Shown here one piece after another: positions 40,791 through 49,144 of a DNA stretch of 64,000 bases. A program made the translations under genes and the position numbers. Position 1 is the first letter of the stretch; every line of letters starts with the position of its first letter. The stretch lies in NCBI RefSeq assembly GCF_900119155.1, contig NZ_FPIR01000001.1, positions 186,001 through 250,000 of the forward strand, read 5' to 3'. The notes under the pieces are model-generated. The model ran no database searches. It was not told the origin of the DNA and worked only from the letters and a program-made list of their open reading frames with translations. The stretch is from Ruminococcus sp. YE71. Its GTDB lineage: Bacteria; Bacillota; Clostridia; Oscillospirales; Ruminococcaceae.

Positions 40791-41054
40791 ATGTATTACG
40801 AATGCGGATATCAGATAGTCAACGGCTGCGAGCCTGATATGGTCATGAGACCGATAAAGCTCGTACATCTCGGGCTGAGCGGCGCTTTGTTCATCACGGG
40901 CGAAAAGGACGCTGTGGAAAGTGCCGTGCAGTTCCTCGAAAGGGAGCTGCCCTTCTGCGAAAGCTCTGCGGAAGAGTTCGCGCTGCACTTTGCCTGCGAG
41001 GGGCTTTACGGCGTGAACATCGTAAGGCTCGCGGACAAGCTGATGACTGCCTGA
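40791..41054 (+). CDS. Small protein of unknown function ahead of the WYL regulator
   Basis: An 87-residue cytoplasmic protein (MYYECGYQIVNGCEPDMVMR...) that I do not recognise. It has alternating strand/helix pattern with HLGLSGALFITGEKDAVESA in the middle, reminiscent of small alpha/beta sensor or shell-like folds, but no firm match. ATG at 40791 fits the AAAGG site better than the ATG at 40785, which is only four bases from it. It is 36 nt upstream of the WYL regulator and shares its promoter, so it is probably functionally linked. Confidence 0.65.
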   Translation: MYYECGYQIVNGCEPDMVMRPIKLVHLGLSGALFITGEKDAVESAVQFLERELPFCESSAEEFALHFACEGLYGVNIVRLADKLMTA

Positions 41055-41090
41055 AACACGACCCCCGAACAAATGAAAGGAATGAACGAT

Positions 41091-42074
41091 ATGTCCGACT
41101 CACCCGAGCTCCTCAGGCTCAGGATAATGTACATCTACCGTATACTCTGCGAAAAGACCGACGCCGACCACGGCATCACGATGAACGGCATCATCGAACA
41201 GCTCGCCGATTTCGGCATCTCTGCCGAGCGAAAGGCTGTGGGTGCAGACATCGAGGCGCTGCGGCTGATGGACAGCAGCATCGTCAGCAGAACGGGCAGA
41301 TATGCCGACTACAGGCTCACGAAACGGGAGTTCGGGCTCGCGGAGCTGAAACTCCTTGCCGACGCTGTGAACTCCTCACGTATGCTCACTGCCGAGCAAA
41401 AGGAGACCATACTCACGAAACTCCGCGGTTTCGCAGGCGAGCATCAGGCGAAAGAGCTTCGCCGTCAGCTGCGCATCCCGAAAAAGCAGAACACCCCCGA
41501 CTCGGAAGTGTTCGGGACGATAGACATCATCTACAAGGCACTCGCCGAGAAAAAGCAGATACGTTTCAAGTATTTCAGCTACGAGATGGACAAGAAAAAG
41601 CACTACCGCGACTCCGAGCGCGTCTGCTCCCCATACGAGCTGGTCTGGAATGACGAGTTCTACTATCTGGTGGCCTACTACCCGAACCGCGGCAAGGTGG
41701 TGAATTTCCGCGTTGACCGCATGGAGGACGTCCGACTCATGAGCGAGCCCTGCGTACCCCTGCCGAAAGGCTTCGACATGGAGCAGTATCTCGGCTCGAT
41801 ATTCTCGATGTTCGGCGGCGAGGAAACAAGCGTCCGACTGCGGTTCCACAGTTCGCTGGCGGGACCCGTCATCGACCGTTTCGGCAGGGACATCAGCTTC
41901 ATCCCCGACGACGCGGAGCATTTCCACATCAACGTAACGGTCAGGTCGCAGTCCACCTTCTTCGGCTGGCTGACCCAGTTCGGTGCGAAAGCCGAGATAC
42001 TGACCCCCGAAGTCAGAAAAGCCTATGCGGATTTTCTGCGGAGCATACTGGCGGTAAACGGCGATGAGGGCTGA
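41091..42074 (+). CDS. WYL-domain transcriptional regulator
   Basis: A 327-residue DNA-binding regulator: N-terminal winged helix (residues about 1-75, ITMNGIIEQLADFGISAERK, DIEALRLMDSSI), a middle helical part, and a WYL domain from about 140 (KALAEKKQIRFKYFSYEMDK; CSPYELVWNDEFYYLVAYYP; NFRVDRMEDVRL), then a C-terminal extension (WCX type). WYL proteins bind nucleic-acid-related ligands and control DNA damage, defence and metabolic genes. ATG at 41091 has AAAGGA nine bases upstream; the earlier ATG at 41073 has no site. It overlaps the signal-peptidase-like gene by 11 nt. Confidence 0.9.
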   Translation: MSDSPELLRLRIMYIYRILCEKTDADHGITMNGIIEQLADFGISAERKAVGADIEALRLMDSSIVSRTGRYADYRLTKREFGLAELKLLADAVNSSRMLTAEQKETILTKLRGFAGEHQAKELRRQLRIPKKQNTPDSEVFGTIDIIYKALAEKKQIRFKYFSYEMDKKKHYRDSERVCSPYELVWNDEFYYLVAYYPNRGKVVNFRVDRMEDVRLMSEPCVPLPKGFDMEQYLGSIFSMFGGEETSVRLRFHSSLAGPVIDRFGRDISFIPDDAEHFHINVTVRSQSTFFGWLTQFGAKAEILTPEVRKAYADFLRSILAVNGDEG

Positions 42075-42405
42075 ACTTATCGCGGCGGCGGTCATAGCGC
42101 TGCCGGCTGTGCTGATAAAGCCGATAGAGGTCGCGGGTGAGAGCATGATGCCGACGCTGAGGGATGGGCAGATAAAGCTCTGCATACGGAAGATGCCGTT
42201 TCGGAGGGGCGACATCATCTGTGTGAGATTCATGGGGCGGCTGCTGATAAAACGCGTGACGGCGGTCGGCGGCGACATGACCCCCATAGGCGAAGTCCCG
42301 AAGGGGATGCTCTATCTGACGGGCGACAACCGCGAAGTCTCGATAGACAGCAGCAGCGGACTCGGCTTCATCCCGAGAAAATGCTACGTAGGAAAAGTAA
42401 TATAA
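42064..42405 (+). CDS. Minimal signal peptidase I (S26)-like protein
   Basis: A 113-residue protein with one N-terminal hydrophobic segment (residues 4-18) followed by the S26 catalytic elements: GESMMPTLRDGQ with Ser27, FRRGDIICVRF, and LLIKRVTAVGGD with Lys63, then YLTGDNREVSIDSSSGLGFI corresponding to box E. The Ser-Lys dyad is intact, but the protein is far shorter than a housekeeping LepB (about 170-200 residues or more), lacking the variable insert. It overlaps the WYL gene, so it is part of a three-gene unit whose substrate is unknown. Confidence 0.85.
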   Translation: MRAELIAAAVIALPAVLIKPIEVAGESMMPTLRDGQIKLCIRKMPFRRGDIICVRFMGRLLIKRVTAVGGDMTPIGEVPKGMLYLTGDNREVSIDSSSGLGFIPRKCYVGKVI

Positions 42406-42463
42406 CGCACAAACGCCCCGACCGTCGGAGGCACATAAAGAAACGCACCACAGCACAAAAAAC

Positions 42464-42555
42464 ATAAGATCGGCAGATCACGAAAAACGTCCCGAAAGGC
42501 GCAGACCCAAAAAGTCCGCACTACTTTCCGAGAACAAGCGATCTGCCGATCTTAT
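42464..42555. repeat. 16-bp perfect inverted repeat with 60-bp loop
   Basis: ATAAGATCGGCAGATC (42464-42479) and GATCTGCCGATCTTAT (42540-42555). Followed by TTTTAA on the plus strand, so it could end transcription of the WYL cluster. The rest of the 42406-42662 gap shows only short hairpins. Confidence 0.7.
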
Positions 42556-42662
42556 TTTAACGCGAGAGCGCAAGCGATTCGCGTCAAACCCCTCATCCCG
42601 CCAAAGGCGAGACCAAAAGCCCCAAACATCATTCCGATTTATCAAAAATCACATAAAAGCTC

Positions 42663-42691
42663 TTGCAATCGAAACTTATATGTGATATAAT
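42663..42691 (+). promoter_or_regulatory. Promoter of purB
   Basis: TTGCAA (42663-42668) and TATAAT (42686-42691), 17-bp spacer; start codon 63 nt downstream. No PurR box or purine riboswitch was recognised. Confidence 0.8.
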
Positions 42692-42754
42692 AGTGGTATA
42701 TAACCATTTATAGGGCAGATTTCGCCCTGATTTTTGAAAAGGACGGTATATGTT

Positions 42755-44194
42755 ATGACAAATTCCTACGAAAGCCCTTTCTGCACCCGCTATGCAAGCA
42801 AGGAGATGCAGTTCATCTTCTCGGCAGACAAGAAGTTCACTACATGGCGCAGACTCTGGGTCGCGCTGGCAAGAGCCGAGATGAAGCTCGGTCTGAACGT
42901 TACTCAGCAGAACGTTGACGAGCTCGAAGCCAATATCGAGAACATCGACTACGCTGTAGCTGCCGAGCGCGAGAAGATCGTCCGTCACGACGTTATGGCT
43001 CACGTTTACACCTACGGCAAGACCGTTTCGGAAGACACCGCAGGCAAGATACACCTCGGCGCTACAAGCTGCTATGTCGGCGACAACACCGACGTCATCA
43101 TCATGCGCGACGCTATGAAGGTCGTAAAGCGCAAGCTGGTCAAGGTCATCTCCCAGCTGGCAGCCTTCGCTGACAAGTACAAGGGTATGCCCTGCCTTGC
43201 CTACACCCACCTCCAGCCCGCACAGCTGACCACCGTCGGCAAGCGTGCTACCCTCTGGTGCAACGAGCTGCTCATGGATCTCGAAGCACTCGATTTCGAG
43301 ATCGGCAGACTCAGACTGCTGGGCTCCAAGGGCACTACGGGCACTCAGGCCTCCTTCATGGAGCTGTTCCACGGCGACACCGACAAGGTCAAGGAGCTGG
43401 AGAGCCTTATCGCGGAAGAGATGGGCTTTGAGGGCGTTGTTCCCGTTTCGGGTCAGACCTATTCGAGAAAGATCGACTACGCTGTATGCTCGGTGCTTTC
43501 GGGCATCGCTCAGTCGGCTATGAAGTTCGGCAACGACATCCGCATCCTCCAGTCCTTCAAGGAGATCGAGGAGCCCTTCGAGAAGAACCAGATCGGTTCG
43601 TCCGCGATGGCTTACAAGCGCAACCCGATGAGAGATGAGCGCATCTGCTCGCTGGCAAGATACGTGATGGTAGACGTTCTGAACCCCGCATTCACCGCAG
43701 GCACACAGTGGTTCGAGAGAACTCTCGACGACAGCGCTAACAAGCGTATCGCTGTAGCTGAGGCATTCCTCGGAGTTGACGCTATCCTGAACATCATGCT
43801 CAACGTCACCGACCCCGAGAACGGACTTGTTGTATATGACAAGATCATCCGCAGAAGAGTTATGGCAGAGCTGCCCTTCATGGCTACCGAGAACATCATG
43901 ATGGACGCTGTACAGGCAGGCGGAAACCGTCAGGAGCTCCACGAGCGCATCAGAGAGCTTTCGATGATCGCAGGCAGTCACGTAAAGCGCGACGGACTTG
44001 ACAACGATCTGTGTGATCTTATCCTTGCTGACCCCATGTTCGGCATGACAAAGGAGAAGATGGACGAGATCATGAAGCCCGAGAACTTCATCGGAAGATG
44101 TCCGCAGCAGGTCGAGGAGTTCATCGCCAACTGCGTGAAGCCCGTACTTGAAGCAAACGGAGTATCGGACGACGTAGCGGAGATAAACGTATAA
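42755..44194 (+). CDS. purB: Adenylosuccinate lyase
   Basis: Cleaves fumarate from SAICAR and adenylosuccinate in purine synthesis. The 479-residue protein belongs to the longer PurB type. Fumarase-superfamily signatures: HDVMAHVYTYG near residue 86, LGATSCYVGDNTD near 105 and GSSAMAYKRNPMRDERICSL near 285, the flexible catalytic loop with Ser. ATG at 42755 is 10 bases after AAGGA; a TTG at 42734 overlaps that site. Stand-alone gene with its own promoter and a downstream hairpin. Codon bias is strong. Confidence 0.95.
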   Translation: MTNSYESPFCTRYASKEMQFIFSADKKFTTWRRLWVALARAEMKLGLNVTQQNVDELEANIENIDYAVAAEREKIVRHDVMAHVYTYGKTVSEDTAGKIHLGATSCYVGDNTDVIIMRDAMKVVKRKLVKVISQLAAFADKYKGMPCLAYTHLQPAQLTTVGKRATLWCNELLMDLEALDFEIGRLRLLGSKGTTGTQASFMELFHGDTDKVKELESLIAEEMGFEGVVPVSGQTYSRKIDYAVCSVLSGIAQSAMKFGNDIRILQSFKEIEEPFEKNQIGSSAMAYKRNPMRDERICSLARYVMVDVLNPAFTAGTQWFERTLDDSANKRIAVAEAFLGVDAILNIMLNVTDPENGLVVYDKIIRRRVMAELPFMATENIMMDAVQAGGNRQELHERIRELSMIAGSHVKRDGLDNDLCDLILADPMFGMTKEKMDEIMKPENFIGRCPQQVEEFIANCVKPVLEANGVSDDVAEINV

Positions 44195-44241
44195 AAGCAT
44201 CTCCCCTGCCGCAGCACATTGACATAAGAAATATTTGAGTG

Positions 44242-44274
44242 CAGGGGCGTACACACAGGTGCGCCCCTGTATTA
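44242..44274 (+). terminator. Hairpin terminator after purB
   Basis: CAGGGGCG (44242-44249) and CGCCCCTG (44262-44269) around a 12-nt loop, followed by TATTATAAAT. T-run is interrupted, so efficiency may be partial. Confidence 0.6.
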
Positions 44275-44318
44275 TAAATAAGCCCGTCAGCATCATAAAA
44301 GACAGGAGACTCATAGAA

Positions 44319-45506
44319 ATGAAAAAGAAAATACTGACAGCAGCCATCGCCGCAGCACTGCTCTGCGGATGCGCACCTCTCAATGACTCGGGAGACGCCG
44401 AAGAAACAAAGTCGGCAGACAGACCCGAAGCAAACGCAGTCACCGTGACCGAAGCAGGCACCGACTCCCCGAAAGAACAGGACGCCGACAGCTCAGAGCC
44501 CGAAAAACAGCCCGACGAAGACAAGACCTTCAGGTCTATCGACCTTTCGGCTTCGGAGATGTACGGGGTCAAGGGCGTGGGCGTGTACGGCGTGTATGAG
44601 GGCGGCAGTCTGTCCGACCTGTACGGCAAACACGTTCTGCATTCGGAAGTCGTCGGACTTTTCGGCGCACCTGTGGAATTCACCTGCGAGAACTTTGTTT
44701 CGGCAAAGATCCAGTTCAACATCGACCGCAGCAACATGAACAATGTTCCGCTGAAAAACCTCATCCTGCTGCATTACGTCGAGAACGAGCACGTCTACAA
44801 CACCGTGGCGTCCTTCACCGACTATGAGAGTTACCGCGTGACCGCTGTCATCGACGAACCGGGCGTGTATCTGCTGGCGGACGCTTATCAGTGGTATCAG
44901 TGCTGGGGCGTTGATGTGTCGGGATACGAGCCTACCGAAAATACCGACACCGACCCCTTCGGACACTTTGAGAACCAGAACAACGACCTGTACACCGACA
45001 GCGACTACGGCTTCACCATGGTACTGCCAAAGACCTGCTATCAGTTCAGTCATGTCGAAAAATACTACTGTCAGGACTACGAGTTCATGACGTTTTCGAG
45101 GATAGCACCCGATTCGGGCGTGTCAGACGGCTATATCTGGATGGATATCAGCGAGATCACCCCTGCCGAACCTATGACCCTCGAAGAATTTGCCGATGTG
45201 TTCATGAAAACACGCGGCACGCTGTACGGCAACTACGAATACGCTACCGTGCATACCTTCGACAAGGTCGAGGAGATAACATCATCCGACGGTACGAAGG
45301 GCATCCGCATCATCGGCACGGACAAGCACTACTCGGGCAAAGAACTCCAGGACCCGTATGAGACCTGGTACGATATTTATCCGCACGGCGGCGCATTCCT
45401 TGAATTCCGTTCGGAATATATCCACATCGACGGTTCTTCGATGACGGGCGTTGACCGCAGTATAGTTGAGGACACCCTTAAAACACTGACTTTTACAAAG
45501 GACTGA
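44319..45506 (+). CDS. Lipoprotein of unknown function
   Basis: A 395-residue lipoprotein (lipobox ALLCGC, Cys about residue 18) with an acidic linker to about residue 65. The next domain (FVSAKIQFNIDRSNMNN, LKNLILLHYVENEHVYNTVA, RVTAVIDEPGVYLLAD) resembles the beta-sandwich modules that follow VWA domains in clostridial surface proteins. The C-terminal about 150 residues (YGFTMVLPKTCYQF onward) look like a PsbP/DUF-type lipoprotein fold ending DRSIVEDTLKTLTF. Function unknown. ATG at 44319 has AGGAG ten bases upstream. Confidence 0.75.
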   Translation: MKKKILTAAIAAALLCGCAPLNDSGDAEETKSADRPEANAVTVTEAGTDSPKEQDADSSEPEKQPDEDKTFRSIDLSASEMYGVKGVGVYGVYEGGSLSDLYGKHVLHSEVVGLFGAPVEFTCENFVSAKIQFNIDRSNMNNVPLKNLILLHYVENEHVYNTVASFTDYESYRVTAVIDEPGVYLLADAYQWYQCWGVDVSGYEPTENTDTDPFGHFENQNNDLYTDSDYGFTMVLPKTCYQFSHVEKYYCQDYEFMTFSRIAPDSGVSDGYIWMDISEITPAEPMTLEEFADVFMKTRGTLYGNYEYATVHTFDKVEEITSSDGTKGIRIIGTDKHYSGKELQDPYETWYDIYPHGGAFLEFRSEYIHIDGSSMTGVDRSIVEDTLKTLTFTKD

Positions 45507-45510
45507 TATT

Positions 45511-45738
45511 ATGGCAAGAACGAACGGATCACAATGCCCGAAATGCGGCTCATACAACTGTCACCCCATCACCGAGACCGACTTCAAGGGCGGCGGCTAC
45601 GGAGTGTTCAAGGGACTGTGCGGCTACCTGATACTCGGTCCCGCGGGTCTGCTATGCGGTCTCTGCGGTCACAAGCCGAAGTACAAGCAGCGCACCTTCC
45701 GGGTCTGCGGCTCATGCGGAAAGAAGTTCAGACTGTGA
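45511..45738 (+). CDS. Small zinc-ribbon protein with hydrophobic loop
   Basis: A 75-residue protein with CPKCGSYNCHPI at the N-terminus and CGSCGKKF at the C-terminus, two zinc-knuckle halves around a glycine-rich hydrophobic stretch (GVFKGLCGYLILGPAGLLCG). Probably a membrane-associated zinc ribbon of unknown role. It starts four bases after the preceding gene and its stop overlaps the GTG start of the next gene. Confidence 0.75.
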   Translation: MARTNGSQCPKCGSYNCHPITETDFKGGGYGVFKGLCGYLILGPAGLLCGLCGHKPKYKQRTFRVCGSCGKKFRL

Positions 45739-46094
45739 CCGACAGACGGACGGCGGTCTGGCTGAAAGCGATGGAGATATGCGCAAGGGCAGGCTGTCAC
45801 CAGCTTCCCGAGCGGAGCTTCTTTTTCAGGGAGTGGCAGTTTCCCGTCTGTGCGAGATGCACGGGGGTGATGATCGGGCATCTGCTGTCGGTGTTCACGA
45901 TAAAACGCCGTCTGCCGACATTTCTCCCGATATGCCTGTGCCTGACGACACTTGCCGACTGGACAGCACAGCAGAAAGGCGTGATGTCCAACAACCGCAG
46001 ACGGCTGATAACAGGCATCCTCGGCGGCTTCGGAACAGGCTGCTTGTATTTCCGCCTTATTTCTGCATTGTCATGTCAGCGTTTGCAGGGGTGA
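45735..46094 (+). CDS. DUF2085 family membrane protein
   Basis: A 119-residue membrane protein with the DUF2085 signature: CHQLPERSFFFREWQFPVCA and RCTGVMIGHLL near residues 21-50, then two or three helices and a DNRRRLITG-like turn (NNRRRLITGILGGFGTG). Function unknown. The start is a GTG (45735) that overlaps the upstream TGA as GTGA, giving translational coupling to the zinc-ribbon gene; no ATG is available near the conserved part. Confidence 0.8.
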   Translation: MTDRRTAVWLKAMEICARAGCHQLPERSFFFREWQFPVCARCTGVMIGHLLSVFTIKRRLPTFLPICLCLTTLADWTAQQKGVMSNNRRRLITGILGGFGTGCLYFRLISALSCQRLQG

Positions 46095-46164
46095 CTGCGG
46101 AATTTATTGGGGAAGAACCGCAGACGCCGACACGGCAATACACAGTTAACGGAGTTGATATTTT

Positions 46165-46716
46165 TTGTTATACATAATACGTCACGGCAAGACCGACTGG
46201 AACGAGCAGCACAAGTTACAGGGTCAGACGGACATTCCGCTCAACGAAGAGGGCAGGCAGATGGCACGCGCTGCCGCTGAGGAGTACAGGGATGTGCATT
46301 TTGATGTGTGCTTTTGTTCGCCGCTGGTGAGGGCGAGGGAGACTGCGGAGATACTTCTCGAAGGCAGGGACGTCCCCATCATCCCCGACGAGAGGCTGAA
46401 AGAAATGTGTTTCGGGGAGTACGAGGGTATGGCTTACAGCTTCGAGGTGCCGAACTGCCCCATAAACGCGCTGTTCCTGCACCCCGAGGACTACACCGAT
46501 CCGCCCGGCGGCGCGGAGAGCTTTGAGTCGCTTTTCGCACGGACGGGGGATCTTCTCGAAAAAGAAGTCAGACCGCTGCTGGACGAAGGCAAGGCTGTGC
46601 TGATAGTCGGTCACGGCGCGATGAATTCGAGCATCGTATGTCAGGTAAAGAATATACCTGTCAAAGACTTCTGGAGCGCAGGAATCGAAAACTGCAAACT
46701 TAAAAGACTAATTTAG
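46165..46716 (+). CDS. Histidine phosphatase family protein (PGAM-like)
   Basis: A 183-residue phosphatase with the catalytic IIRHGKTDWNEQHKLQGQTD at residues 4-23, CSPLVRARETAEILL near 51, the Glu of CFGEYEGM near 82 and the second His in IVGHGAMNSS near 147. Family members act on phosphoglycerate, cobalamin precursors or other phosphoesters; the substrate is not evident. The start codon is TTG, placed ten bases after GGAG; the conserved RHG motif begins only five residues later, so a downstream start is not possible. Confidence 0.9.
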   Translation: MLYIIRHGKTDWNEQHKLQGQTDIPLNEEGRQMARAAAEEYRDVHFDVCFCSPLVRARETAEILLEGRDVPIIPDERLKEMCFGEYEGMAYSFEVPNCPINALFLHPEDYTDPPGGAESFESLFARTGDLLEKEVRPLLDEGKAVLIVGHGAMNSSIVCQVKNIPVKDFWSAGIENCKLKRLI

Positions 46717-46745
46717 TCAGAATCTTTTTAATCGGAGGGTAAAAC

Positions 46746-47294
46746 ATGGAAAACATCGTAATGGAAAGAAAGTACACTGCCGATGAGTACTACGCGGCTC
46801 TTGAGTGGATAAGAGAACGCTCTGAGCTGATAAACGGCGGCATCGACTATATGCCGACCCCGAACATCAGACATCAGCAGATACTGCTCGCACTGTCATC
46901 ACAGATAAACGCATATCTGTCCGCTCGCGGCAGCGGCTTCTTCGTGCTGACAAGTGCCGACGTAAAGCTCGACGACAACAACATTGTCGTGCCCGACATC
47001 TTCGTCGCGTCCGACAGGAGCAAGCTCGACGACGTGAAGTTCAACGGCGCTCCCGAGCTTATCATCGAGATAGCTTCCGACACACCCTCCGACGAGTACT
47101 TCAAGAAACTCGTGCTCTACAAGGAGACAGGCGTCCGCGAATACTGGATAGTTGACCCGAAGAGTGAGAAGATCACCCTCTATTTCTTTGAGGCGGAACG
47201 CTTCGCCGAGAGCTTCGGTTTCGGCGAGACGGTGAACGTCGCGATATTCGGTCAGGATGACCCCCTCGCGATAAACCTCGCTCAGACGGTGTGA
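46746..47294 (+). CDS. Uma2 family (DUF820) restriction-fold nuclease-like protein
   Basis: A 182-residue protein of the Uma2/DUF820 family, PD-(D/E)XK fold. Landmarks: YTADEYYAALEWIRERSELI near residue 10, PDIFVASDRSKLDDVKFNGA near 80 (catalytic Asp), ELIIEIASDTPSDEYFKKLVLY near 101 (in parts: ELIIEIASDTP, KLVLY with the E-x-K type residues) and GVREYWIVDPKSEKI near 129. The nuclease role is inferred from the fold; cellular function unknown. Followed after 4 nt by a glyoxalase-fold gene. Confidence 0.88.
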   Translation: MENIVMERKYTADEYYAALEWIRERSELINGGIDYMPTPNIRHQQILLALSSQINAYLSARGSGFFVLTSADVKLDDNNIVVPDIFVASDRSKLDDVKFNGAPELIIEIASDTPSDEYFKKLVLYKETGVREYWIVDPKSEKITLYFFEAERFAESFGFGETVNVAIFGQDDPLAINLAQTV

Positions 47295-47298
47295 TGCT

Positions 47299-47676
47299 AT
47301 GGTAAAAGGTATCCACCATGTATCGCTGAAATGCGGCACCGCAGAGGAATTCGCGCAGGCAGAGAGGTTCTACTGCGAAGTGCTTGGACTGTCCGTGAAG
47401 CGCAGATGGGCTGAGGGCATCATGCTCGATACGGGCTGCGGTCTTATCGAGATATTCTCCAACGGCACGGGCGTCAGGGAGACAGGCGCGGTCAGACACT
47501 TCGCTCTGCTCACCGACGACGTTGACGGCCTCGCCGCTAAGGTAAAGCAGGCAGGCTACGAGGTGTTTATCGAGCCCGACGACAGGACTCTCCCCTCCGA
47601 CCCGCCCTACAGGCTGAGAATGGCTTTCTGCAAAGGCCCTCTCGGCGAAGAAATAGAACTGTTCACCGAACTCTGA
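47299..47676 (+). CDS. VOC/glyoxalase-fold family protein
   Basis: A 125-residue vicinal-oxygen-chelate protein with two beta-alpha-beta-beta-beta modules: GIHHVSLKCGTAEEFAQAER with the metal His near residue 6, LIEIFSNG near 49 with the metal Glu, RHFALLTDDVDGLAAKVKQA near 66 and EIELFTEL at the end. The residues fit a metal-binding glyoxalase-like enzyme or resistance protein; substrate unknown. The stop codon abuts the palindromic repeat R6. Confidence 0.85.
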   Translation: MVKGIHHVSLKCGTAEEFAQAERFYCEVLGLSVKRRWAEGIMLDTGCGLIEIFSNGTGVRETGAVRHFALLTDDVDGLAAKVKQAGYEVFIEPDDRTLPSDPPYRLRMAFCKGPLGEEIELFTEL

Positions 47677-47932
47677 ACGGCGCTTGCTCGTGGAGTTTGT
47701 GCAGGATTTATTTTGAAAACCCCTTTCCTAAAACTTCTGATGTTTTTGGGCAAGGGGTTTTCTTTTTTTCCGAAAGAACTGCGAACTTTAAATTCGTGCT
47801 GTTTTTGGAAGAATGTATACCCCTTGCCAAAAAAAATATTAAAAGTCTTTGGAAGGGGGTCCGGGGGAGAACCTTTCTTCAGAAAGGTTTCCCCCGGTAA
47901 GATCCGCACATTCTCCCCGTGAAAGCGCCGTT
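47676..47932. repeat. Complete family A palindromic element (copy R6, about 257 bp)
   Basis: Outer arms: AACGGCGCTTGC right after the VOC stop codon pairs with GCGCCGTT at 47925-47932. Inner arms: TGTGCAGGATTTA/TAAGATCCGCACA, CCCCTTTCCTAAAACTTCTG/TTAAAAGTCTTTGGAAGGGG, GGGCAAGGGGTTTTC/GTATACCCCTTGCC. Loop contains TTCGTGCTGTTTTTGG, the complement of the R4 loop. Also has the full GGGGGAGAACCTTTCTTCAG palindrome. No 19-bp unit, no ORF. Confidence 0.85.
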
Positions 47933-48000
47933 TTGGCATAGTGCACAAAAAGGTGTCGAGAAAGGGCTCGAAATTTTTGAGGGAATTTTGGGTTTGCCCC

Positions 48001-48034
48001 TTGACAATTTCTGAAAAAAGGGGTAAACTATAAT
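48001..48034 (+). promoter_or_regulatory. Promoter of the hrcA heat-shock operon
   Basis: TTGACA (48001-48006) with TAAACT (48024-48029) at 17 bp; a better -10 TATAAT (48029-48034) sits at 22 bp. The CIRCE operator starts at once downstream. Confidence 0.75.
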
Positions 48035-48060
48035 TAGCACTCAGAGAGTAAGAGTGCTAA
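48034..48060 (+). promoter_or_regulatory. CIRCE operator (HrcA-binding site)
   Basis: Exact consensus TTAGCACTC-N9-GAGTGCTAA. HrcA repressor binds this element, so the operon is autoregulated and induced by heat or misfolded protein through GroE feedback in other bacteria. Confidence 0.97.
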
Positions 48061-48104
48061 CACTCAAAACAGTTCAGTGCTAAAGTCGGAAGGAGCAGAT
48101 AGAA

Positions 48105-49136
48105 ATGGACAGCCGCAAGCTAAAGATATTGCAGGCGGTAGTCGATGAGTATATCGTTACAGGCGAGCCTGTAGGCTCTAAAGCGATAATGGCACACGTC
48201 AAAGCATCGTCGGCTACCATACGAAACGAAATGGCGGAGCTTGAAAAGCAGGGCTACCTTGAACAGCCGCACACCTCGGCGGGGCGCATACCCACCTATG
48301 TGGGGTTCAGGCTGTATGTGGACACCCTGATGGAGCGCGACCCTCTCTCGGAAGAAGAAAAGCGCAGGCTCGACTCGATGCTTGACCCGAACGCCGCCAC
48401 CGAAGAGGAACTTGTGAACTCCGCTTCGCTGGCACTGACGCAGCTGACACAGTGCGCGTCTGTAGTTGCGAGCAGCGCACCAAAATTCTCGATGATATCG
48501 AAGGTCGAGGTAATACCTACGGGCAAGCGGATGTATGTCATCCTCATGATAACCTCGGGCGGCACGATACGCAACAAGGTGTGCAGACTTGAATTCGACC
48601 TTACACACGAACAGCTGGAATTCTTCGACAGGTATCTGGCAGAGAATCTTGAGGGCGTGCCCGTTGACAAGATTTCGGAAGAGACTTTCGAGAAGATACG
48701 CGAAGCGCTCGGGGCGTACATGATGACCCTGACGCCGCTTCTCAGTGAGCTGTTCACGCTGGCGAAAGAGATGACCGCGCAGGATATAAAGCTCAGGGGC
48801 GAAAAGAACCTGCTGACCTGCAAGGATTTCGACCAGACCGAGATAATAGATTTTCTTGACAATAAACGCGAGATAGCAAGGTTCTTCGACGACAGTTTCA
48901 GCAGCTTGCAGGTGAGCTTCTCACCCGAGAGCGACGGGTTCGTGATACACAACTCGTCGATAATCACCGCACCTTTTAAAAAGGACGGCAGGACGGCAGG
49001 CGCGCTCGGACTTATTGGACCGATGAGGATAGATTACGCGAAGTTCATCCCGTATCTGGAATACTTCTCGCAGAGAATAACCGACCTGCTGACAGACAGC
49101 AGCCCGAATGACGACGAAGAAAATAAAGGAGGCTGA
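48105..49136 (+). CDS. hrcA: Heat-inducible transcription repressor HrcA
   Basis: Repressor of class I heat-shock genes through CIRCE. The 343-residue protein has the winged-helix N-terminus (LKILQAVVDEYIVTGEPVGS, KASSATIRNEMAELEKQGYL and PHTSAGRIPTYVGFRLYVD) and a GAF-like middle and C-terminal region. The start ATG has AAGGAG eight bases upstream. First gene of hrcA-grpE-(lipoprotein)-dnaK-dnaJ. Confidence 0.97.
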   Translation: MDSRKLKILQAVVDEYIVTGEPVGSKAIMAHVKASSATIRNEMAELEKQGYLEQPHTSAGRIPTYVGFRLYVDTLMERDPLSEEEKRRLDSMLDPNAATEEELVNSASLALTQLTQCASVVASSAPKFSMISKVEVIPTGKRMYVILMITSGGTIRNKVCRLEFDLTHEQLEFFDRYLAENLEGVPVDKISEETFEKIREALGAYMMTLTPLLSELFTLAKEMTAQDIKLRGEKNLLTCKDFDQTEIIDFLDNKREIARFFDDSFSSLQVSFSPESDGFVIHNSSIITAPFKKDGRTAGALGLIGPMRIDYAKFIPYLEYFSQRITDLLTDSSPNDDEENKGG

Positions 49137-49144
49137 CAGACCCC

